From: JBHIYN01 sp041984235 | Lineage (GTDB): Bacteria; Pseudomonadota; Gammaproteobacteria; Ga0077536 | DNA length: 64,000 nt | Direction of reading: 5' to 3' | NCBI GenBank assembly: GCA_041984235.1 | Contig: JBHIYN010000001.1 | Coordinates: 248,001-312,000, forward strand | In this document: piece after piece, positions 58,875 through 64,000 of the stretch | Numbering within the stretch: the stretch's first letter is position 1 | How the letters are laid out: each line of letters opens with the position of its first letter | The notes under the pieces: generated by a model | Database searches by the model: none | The model's input: only the letters and a program-made list of their open reading frames with translations | Told to the model about the DNA's origin: nothing | Position numbers and translations under genes: made by a program

Positions 58875-59669
58875 ATGAGTGGCGAGCAGCGCGTCGACTA
58901 CCGGGTCGAGGACGGCATCGCCGTCATCGCCATGAATCGCAAACCGGTCAACGCCATCGACCACCCCATGATCGACGCCATCCACGCGGCCCTGCGCCGC
59001 GCTGACGGCGACGACGCGGTCGGCGCCATCATCCTCACCAGCGCGCTGGACGGCATGTTCTGCGGCGGCATGGACCTGCGCATGGTCGACGCCGGCGACG
59101 CGCTCGACCTGCGCGCGTTCGTGATGAAGTTCTACATCGAGACCATGGACATCCAGTACGCGCTGTCCAAGCCGACCATCACCGCCATCAACGGACCGGC
59201 GCGCGGCGCCGGCATGACGCTGGCGGTGACCAGCGACTGCATCGTCGCGGCCGACGATATCGATCTCGGCTACCCCGAGATCGACGTCGGCGTCATCCCC
59301 GCAATCCATTACGTGCACCTGACCCGCCAGGTGAGTCGCCACAAGGCCTTCGAGCTGCTCTTCGGCGGCCAGCCGATCGCGGCCACCGAAGCCGCCGCGC
59401 TGGGTCTGCTGAACCACGTCGTGCCGCGCGCGGGGCTGATGGACAAGGCGCGCGAGCTGGCGCAGCTGTTCGCCGCCAAGTCACCTACCCTGATGGCGCT
59501 CGGCCGCCGGTCGTTCATGCGCGCCAACGATCTCGACTACCGTCGCAACGTCGAGAACCAGGTCGAGACCCTGTGCAACGTGTTCAGCACCGCCGACGGC
59601 CGCGAGGGCCTGCGTGCCTTCGTCGAGAAGCGCGCGCCGCAATGGCGCCCGCGCAGCGCGCGGGACTGA
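58875..59669 (+). CDS. Enoyl-CoA hydratase/isomerase family protein
   Basis: 264 residues. The oxyanion-hole segment LDGMFCGGMDLRM and RGAGMTLAVTSD are present; the first hydratase glutamate is replaced by Thr115, while Glu135 (GYPEIDVGVIP) is kept. This single-glutamate pattern is usual for isomerases and some hydrolases rather than hydratases. 27 bases after the FadB-like gene and co-transcribed with it. GGGGAACGGGCC precedes the ATG. Confidence 0.86.
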   Translation: MSGEQRVDYRVEDGIAVIAMNRKPVNAIDHPMIDAIHAALRRADGDDAVGAIILTSALDGMFCGGMDLRMVDAGDALDLRAFVMKFYIETMDIQYALSKPTITAINGPARGAGMTLAVTSDCIVAADDIDLGYPEIDVGVIPAIHYVHLTRQVSRHKAFELLFGGQPIAATEAAALGLLNHVVPRAGLMDKARELAQLFAAKSPTLMALGRRSFMRANDLDYRRNVENQVETLCNVFSTADGREGLRAFVEKRAPQWRPRSARD

Positions 59670-59696
59670 GCGCCGCTCGCGCCGACCGCGCGCGGC

Positions 59697-60731
59697 TCAG
59701 CCGCGCACGGCGGGCATCACGCCATCGACGAACAGCTCCAGCGAGCGCCGGCTCTGGGCCGGCGTCAATGAGCCCCAGGCGAACGATCCGACGAAGTAGT
59801 CGACGCCGCTGTCGGCGACCACGCGGCGCACCTTCTCGCGCACCGTGGCAACCGAGCCGACCAGCACGGTCTCGCCTTCGAGGCAGTTCTCCCAGCGAAA
59901 GAACTCGTCGTAGGTGGGGTCGTCGTAGCGGTGCCAGAGCTTCGTGATCGAGTCGTAGAAGGTGGCATAGGCGGGTGCCGCGATGGCCTCGGCCTCGGCA
60001 TCGCTGTCGGCCACGCAGACCTGGCGCATCACCGCCAGCCGTGGCCTCGCGACGTGCCCGTTGAGGCGCTCGGGCCGGTCGCGGTGCTCCGCCCACACCT
60101 CGCGGTAGCGATCCATCAGCCGGGCGACGACCGCGGGCGGCCCGATGCTCATGAAGTTGTAGCCGTGCTCGGCGGCGTAGGTGGTGCCGGACTCGGTGAA
60201 GGACGGGTACCACAGCGGCGGGTAGGGACGTTGCAGCGGGGCGATCTCTACCGGTACGCCACTGAAGCGGAAATGCGCGCCCTCGTGGTCGAGCACCGCG
60301 CCGGTCATCGCCGCGCGGTAGATCTCCAGCGTCTCGTCGAAGCGGGTGCGTGCCTGGTCCGGGTCGAGGCCGAAGCAACGCGCCTCGTGCGGCGATACGC
60401 CGCGGCCGACCCCGATCTCGACGCGCCCGCCGGACAGGTGGTCGAGCATGCATACCTCCTCGACCAGGCGCAGCGGGTGGTACATCGGCAGCAGGTAGGC
60501 CATCGGCCCGAAGCGGATGCGCGAGGTGCGCGCGGCCAGGGTCGCGAAGAACAGGGCCGGGGAGGGCGCCATGGCGAGCGGCGTCGCATGGTGTTCAGCC
60601 ATGTGGTAGCCGTAGAAGCCCGCGCGTTCGGCCAGCTCGACCAGTTCAAGACGTGATGCATAGAGCTCGCCGACGCTGCCCGATCCCCGGTCGAGCCAGT
60701 CGAACATGCCGAAATCGATCTGCGTGGCCAT
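59697..60731 (-). CDS. LLM-class (luciferase-like) flavin-dependent oxidoreductase 4
   Basis: 344 residues, shorter than the other three. MATQIDFGMFDWLDRG, MAEHHATPLAM near residue 48, PMYHPLRLVEEVCMLDHLSGGR, GVGRGVSPHEARCFG and YPPLWYPSFTESGT. The pattern resembles alkanal monooxygenase-type LLM proteins. Convergent with the crotonase and divergent from the dehydrogenase at 60999 across a 267-base gap that includes the operator M2. It may share that regulation, as the operator is about 215 bases from its start. Confidence 0.88.
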   Translation of the reverse strand: MATQIDFGMFDWLDRGSGSVGELYASRLELVELAERAGFYGYHMAEHHATPLAMAPSPALFFATLAARTSRIRFGPMAYLLPMYHPLRLVEEVCMLDHLSGGRVEIGVGRGVSPHEARCFGLDPDQARTRFDETLEIYRAAMTGAVLDHEGAHFRFSGVPVEIAPLQRPYPPLWYPSFTESGTTYAAEHGYNFMSIGPPAVVARLMDRYREVWAEHRDRPERLNGHVARPRLAVMRQVCVADSDAEAEAIAAPAYATFYDSITKLWHRYDDPTYDEFFRWENCLEGETVLVGSVATVREKVRRVVADSGVDYFVGSFAWGSLTPAQSRRSLELFVDGVMPAVRG

Positions 60732-60933
60732 CTTCTCCCCCCGTGGCGATCGCGTGCCGTCAGGTGCCGATTATGGCCCGCGCCGGCCCGCACGGGGCAC
60801 CCGGCGCCGGCAGCGCCCCGGCGAGGGCAGGCTGCTGGCCGTCCACGTAGCCGGGTTGCGGTGCGCCGTCCGGGTCGTGAAAAACAGGCGAACCGGCGGG
60901 TTTTCCACGGGTCCGGCGGGCGTCGGCACTGGC

Positions 60934-60969
60934 TTGACCAATTTAGTAAGCATGTGTACGATATGCTAC
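60934..60969 (+). promoter_or_regulatory. Promoter with overlapping predicted MarR operator, site M2
   Basis: -35 TTGACC (60934-60939), a 17-base spacer and -10 TACGAT (60957-60962), 37 bases before the start of the acyl-CoA dehydrogenase at 60999. The 24-bp element 60946-60969 covers the spacer and -10. Its arms AGCAT and ATGCT (60949-60967) form an inverted repeat. The reverse complement is 21/24 identical to 8560-8583. Position over the -10 predicts repression. Confidence 0.72.
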
Positions 60970-60998
60970 AGTACTGATTCGTCGCAGGAACCCGGCCG

Positions 60999-62183
60999 AT
61001 GATCCCACGCAAGCTGTTCGAGCCCGAACACGAGATCTTCCGCGCTGCGGCGCGCCGCTTCATCGAGAAGGAAATCGTCCCCTTCCACGACGAGTGGGAG
61101 AAAGCCGGCAGCGTGCCGCGCGAGCTGTGGCTGAAGGCGGGCGAGGCGGGCCTGCTGTGCTGCTCGGTGCCCGAGGAGTACGGCGGCGCCGGCGCCGATT
61201 ACCTCTATGACGTGGTCGTATTCGAGGAGATGGCGCGCGCCGGCGCGACCGGTCCCGGCTTCATGATCCACACCGATCTCGTCGCCACCTACATCCGCTC
61301 CTTTGGCAGCGAGGCGCAGAAGCGCCACTGGCTGCCGAAGATGGTCGCCGGCGAGGCGATTGGTTCGCTCGGCATGACCGAGCCGCACGCCGGCTCCGAT
61401 CTCAAGAACATCCGCACCCGCGCGGTGCGTGACGGCGACGACTACGTCATCAACGGCCAGAAGGTGTTCATCTCCAACGGCCAGCTGTGCGACATCCTGG
61501 TGCTGGCGACCAAGACCGACAGCGCGGCCGGAGCCAAGGGGGTGACGCTGTTCCTGGTCGAAGGCGACCGCGAAGGCTTCACCCGCGGGCGCAACCTCGA
61601 GAAGCTCGGCATGAAGGCGCAGGACACCTCGGAGCTGTTCTTCGAAGACGTGCGCGTACCGGCCAGCAACATGCTCGGCGGCGAAGGCGAGGGCTTCGGC
61701 ATGATGATGACCAAGCTCGCCCAGGAGCGCCTCGCCCAGGCCATCCGCAGCGCGGCGGTGACCGAGGCGGTGATCGAGTGGACGGTGGAGTACACCGCCC
61801 AGCGCGAGGCGTTCGGCCAGACCATCGCCGATTTCCAGAACACCCAGTTCAAGCTCGCCGAGCTGAGGACCGAGGCCACCGCCGGGCGCGTACTCACCGA
61901 TCGCTGCGTGGAGCTGTTCATGGCCGGCGAGCTCGACCCCATCGACGCCGCTCAGGCCAAGATGTTCCTCTCCAACCTGCACTGCAAGACGGTCGACGAA
62001 TGCCTGCAGCTCTTCGGCGGCTGGGGCTACATGTGGGAGTACCCGATCGCCCGCGCCTACGCCGACGCGCGCGTGGTCAAGATCGCCGGCGGCTCGATCG
62101 AGATCATGAAATATCTGATCGGACGCGATATGTTCAAGGCTTACAAGGACCGCGGCAAGCCGCGGCTCGCGGCCGCGAACTGA
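60999..62183 (+). CDS. Acyl-CoA dehydrogenase (operon with membrane hydroxylase)
   Basis: 394 residues. LGMTEPHAGSDLKNIRT, INGQKVFISNGQLCD, AQERLAQAIRSAAVTEAV and the C-terminal QLFGGWGYMWEYPIARAYADARVVKIAGGSIEIMK. The subfamily resembles long-chain/bulky-substrate dehydrogenases (LFGGWGYMWEYPIA). AGGAA lies eight bases before the ATG. First gene of a two-gene unit with the hydroxylase at 62227 under the operator M2. It presumably dehydrogenates the acyl-CoA made after hydroxylation, oxidation and CoA activation. Confidence 0.93.
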   Translation: MIPRKLFEPEHEIFRAAARRFIEKEIVPFHDEWEKAGSVPRELWLKAGEAGLLCCSVPEEYGGAGADYLYDVVVFEEMARAGATGPGFMIHTDLVATYIRSFGSEAQKRHWLPKMVAGEAIGSLGMTEPHAGSDLKNIRTRAVRDGDDYVINGQKVFISNGQLCDILVLATKTDSAAGAKGVTLFLVEGDREGFTRGRNLEKLGMKAQDTSELFFEDVRVPASNMLGGEGEGFGMMMTKLAQERLAQAIRSAAVTEAVIEWTVEYTAQREAFGQTIADFQNTQFKLAELRTEATAGRVLTDRCVELFMAGELDPIDAAQAKMFLSNLHCKTVDECLQLFGGWGYMWEYPIARAYADARVVKIAGGSIEIMKYLIGRDMFKAYKDRGKPRLAAAN

Positions 62184-62226
62184 CAGTCATCGATTCATTG
62201 ACGGAAACGACGCGGGGAGAACGCTG

Positions 62227-63336
62227 ATGTTTTTCGATTACGCCCGTTACTACCTGACCTTCGGCCTCCAGCTACTGACCGCGGCCGGCCTGCTGCTCGG
62301 CGGCGGCTGGGCCTGGCTGGGCCTGGGCACGCTGTTCTTCTTCGCCATCGCCGACGAGCTCGTGCCCGACGACCACGCGGTGCGCCGCATCAATAACCGC
62401 GCGCTGGCCAGCGTGCCGCTATGGCTGTGCACGGTCAGCGGTCCGCTGCTGGTGCTGTTGCTGGCCTGGACCGCGGCGAACGGCAACTTCAGCGGCATCC
62501 ACTGGGCCGGCGCCATCATCAGCACGGCCTGGATGTCGGTCATCGGCTACGTGCCACCCAGCCACGAGCTCTACCACCAGCGCGGCTGGCTGCCGCAGCT
62601 CGTCGGCACCTACGGCCAGGTCGTCTACCTCGACTGCACGCGCAACGTCGGCCACACCGTCGGCCACCACATCGACGTCGGTACCGAGGCCGATTCCGAT
62701 ACCGCGATGCGCGGCAGGAATCTCTACGCCTTCACCGTGCGGGCGGTGTGGGACTCGACCCTGCTGTCCTCGCGCATCGAGTCGGACGCACTGGAGAAGC
62801 GCGGCTACTCGCGCTGGAACTGGCGGCACAAGGCCTACAAGGCGGTGCTCGCGCAGGTCGTGTTCCACACCCTCGCGTTCCTGGTCGCGGGCTGGGTCGG
62901 CGTGGCTGCCGCACTGACCTCGATGATCGTGGCGCGCTTCTGGGTCGAGTCGTTCAACTACTTCCAGCACTACGGCATCGTGCGCGCACCGGGCAAGCCG
63001 ATCGCGCGCCGCCACCTGTGGAACCATCTCGGCTTCTTCACGCGCCCGATCGCGATGGAGATCACCAACCACGCCGACCACCACCTCGATTCGTACATTC
63101 CCTATTACAAGCTCAAGCCGGATACCACAGCCGTGCGCATGCCGAACGTGTTCCTGTGTTTCCTCACCGCGCTGATCCCGCCGCTGTGGCACAAGGTCAT
63201 CATCATGCCCGCGCTGAAGGAATGGGACCTGCGCTTCGCCAGTGCCGAGGAGCGCGAGATCGCGCGCCGGCAGAATCTCGCCGCCGGCTGGCCGGACTGG
63301 TTCGAGGAGGAAACGCCGACGGCGATCGCCGCCTGA
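62227..63336 (+). CDS. AlkB/XylM-type integral-membrane diiron hydroxylase
   Basis: 369 residues. The histidine boxes of the membrane diiron family are HELYH (113-117), GHTVGHH (142-148), NYFQHYG (244-250) and NHADHH (281-286). Several hydrophobic spans (about 9-42, 64-83, 92-110, 207-235 and others) place it in the inner membrane. The pattern is nearer to AlkB and XylM/CymAa than to fatty-acid desaturases (GHHIDVG in place of AlkB's GHHxxVATPEDP). It needs an electron donor; no rubredoxin gene is adjacent, but the XylA-type reductase at 7437 shares its promoter element. Likely hydroxylates a methyl or ring carbon of the growth substrate. Confidence 0.93.
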   Translation: MFFDYARYYLTFGLQLLTAAGLLLGGGWAWLGLGTLFFFAIADELVPDDHAVRRINNRALASVPLWLCTVSGPLLVLLLAWTAANGNFSGIHWAGAIISTAWMSVIGYVPPSHELYHQRGWLPQLVGTYGQVVYLDCTRNVGHTVGHHIDVGTEADSDTAMRGRNLYAFTVRAVWDSTLLSSRIESDALEKRGYSRWNWRHKAYKAVLAQVVFHTLAFLVAGWVGVAAALTSMIVARFWVESFNYFQHYGIVRAPGKPIARRHLWNHLGFFTRPIAMEITNHADHHLDSYIPYYKLKPDTTAVRMPNVFLCFLTALIPPLWHKVIIMPALKEWDLRFASAEEREIARRQNLAAGWPDWFEEETPTAIAA

Positions 63337-63354
63337 CCCGCCAGAGGCTCCGCG

Positions 63355-63380
63355 AAAAGCCGGCCCGCGGGCCGGCTTTT
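63355..63380 (+). terminator. Rho-independent terminator after the hydroxylase gene
   Basis: A 26-base perfect palindrome AAAAGCCGGCCCG plus its reverse complement, ending in TTTT and followed by CTTTTATG. It lies 18 bases past the hydroxylase stop. Strong GC stem and T-rich end fit an intrinsic terminator; the A-rich left flank makes it potentially bidirectional. Confidence 0.88.
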
Positions 63381-63457
63381 CTTTTATGCTTGGTCAACCT
63401 TGGGCCAGGCCCGCGGTGGCACCGCGGCCACCCCACGCAGCACCACGAGGAGTTCCC

Positions 63458-64000
63458 ATGAACCAGGTCGTCATCGTCGACAACATCCGCACCGGCCTCG
63501 CCAAGGCGCACCGCGGCACTTTCAACCTGACCCGCGCCGACGACATGGTCGCGCACTGCATCGATGCGCTGCTCGATCGCAACCCGGCGCTGGACCCGGC
63601 CGAGGTCGAGGACGTCATCGTCGGTGCGGCACGCCAGATCGGCGAGCAGTCGGCCAACATCGCGCGCTACGCCACGGTGCTGTCGCGGCTGCCGATCTCG
63701 GCCTCGGCGATGACCCTGTCGCGCGCCTGCTCGTCGGGACTGAATGCGATCTCCGTCGCCGCGACCCAGATCGCGAGCGGTTGCGGCGAGGTCGCGATGG
63801 CCGGCGGCGTCGAGTCGATCACCGGGCTCGAGCGCGGCACCCCGGCCCGGTTCGACGAGAACCCCTGGCTGCTCGAACACAAGCCGGCGGTGTTCATGGC
63901 CATGGGCAACACCGCCGAGGTCGTCGCGCGGCGCTACAAGGTGACGCGCGAGCAGCAGGACGCCTACGCGCTGCAGAGCCAGCAGCGCTACGCCGCGGCG
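63458..64000 (+). CDS. Thiolase (acetyl-CoA C-acyltransferase), N-terminal part, runs off window end
   Basis: 181 codons are visible from the ATG at 63458 (CACGAGGAG upstream) to the window edge, with no stop. IVDNIRTGLAKAHRGTF and VIVGAARQIGEQSANIAR open the protein, and the nucleophilic cysteine is in SRACSSGLNAISVAATQI, followed by MAGGVESITG. About half of a normal ~390-residue thiolase is present. The likely role is the last thiolytic step of beta-oxidation in this island. It lies behind its own terminator-separated region. Confidence 0.93.
   Translation, partial: MNQVVIVDNIRTGLAKAHRGTFNLTRADDMVAHCIDALLDRNPALDPAEVEDVIVGAARQIGEQSANIARYATVLSRLPISASAMTLSRACSSGLNAISVAATQIASGCGEVAMAGGVESITGLERGTPARFDENPWLLEHKPAVFMAMGNTAEVVARRYKVTREQQDAYALQSQQRYAAA

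Overview
The window is about 64 kb of very GC-rich, gene-dense bacterial DNA, most like an aerobic proteobacterium (probably a gammaproteobacterium; this is a judgement from gene content and style, not a test). It holds no rRNA or tRNA gene, phage module, transposase gene or CRISPR array that I can see. Almost every gene belongs to breakdown of hydrophobic, CoA-activated compounds: acyl-CoA ligases, acyl-CoA dehydrogenases, crotonases, a thiolase, short-chain and zinc dehydrogenases, three Baeyer-Villiger-type flavoproteins, four luciferase-like flavoenzymes, a broken P450, a GMC oxidoreductase and an AlkB/XylM-type membrane hydroxylase. It reads as a catabolic island for alicyclic, terpenoid or steroid-like molecules; the substrate cannot be named from sequence.

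Layout. 1-1056: end of a TetR regulator and an SDR. 1287-1985: small molybdopterin protein. 1994-7344 (minus): a mirrored operon with two kinase + small-helical-protein pairs (resembling LvaA/LvaB of levulinate catabolism), bracketed by two lipocalin-like DUF7064/7065-type paralogues. 7437-8513 (minus): ferredoxin-flavin reductase, divergent from 8645-11013 (ligase, crotonase), then another ligase, a kinase and a luciferase-like enzyme. 15602-24432 (plus): GntR/HutC regulator, BVMO, alcohol dehydrogenase, citryl-CoA lyase-like protein, a double acyl-CoA dehydrogenase, a ThDP enzyme and an SRPBCC protein. 24477-33819: luciferase-like enzyme, AraC regulator, envelope genes (DUF1329, HEAT) behind a good sigma-54 promoter match, cupin, acetolactate-synthase-like enzyme, second AraC regulator. 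33847-49156: two more BVMOs, luciferase-like enzyme, Nudix, frameshifted P450, two EthD-like proteins, two Ddn-like proteins, MAPEG protein, a GlcF/GlcD-like pair, DUF1326 and GMC proteins. 49181-63336: CitE-like lyase, PaaG-like crotonase, BadI, BadH-like SDR, nitronate monooxygenase-like enzyme, two acyl-CoA dehydrogenases, a MarR regulator, a degenerate FadB-like fusion, another crotonase, a luciferase-like enzyme, and an acyl-CoA dehydrogenase plus membrane hydroxylase. A thiolase runs off the end.

The most interesting signals lie between genes. (1) A 24-bp element is 21/24 identical upstream of the reductase/ligase pair (8560-8583) and upstream of the dehydrogenase/membrane hydroxylase operon (60946-60969), where it covers the -10 of a good promoter; a weaker form lies in front of the MarR gene (56505-56528). 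This suggests one MarR (BadR-like) regulon and pairs the reductase with the distant hydroxylase as a split XylM/XylA-type oxygenase. (2) A 12-bp element around TGTACGGACA occurs twice in front of the GntR gene and twice between the cupin and acetolactate-synthase-like genes, defining a second regulon. (3) Three intergenic loci carry inverted repeats built on GGGGACATGCCAC or GGGACAGGCACC; at one of them the repeat supplies a false N-terminal extension to the downstream reading frame.
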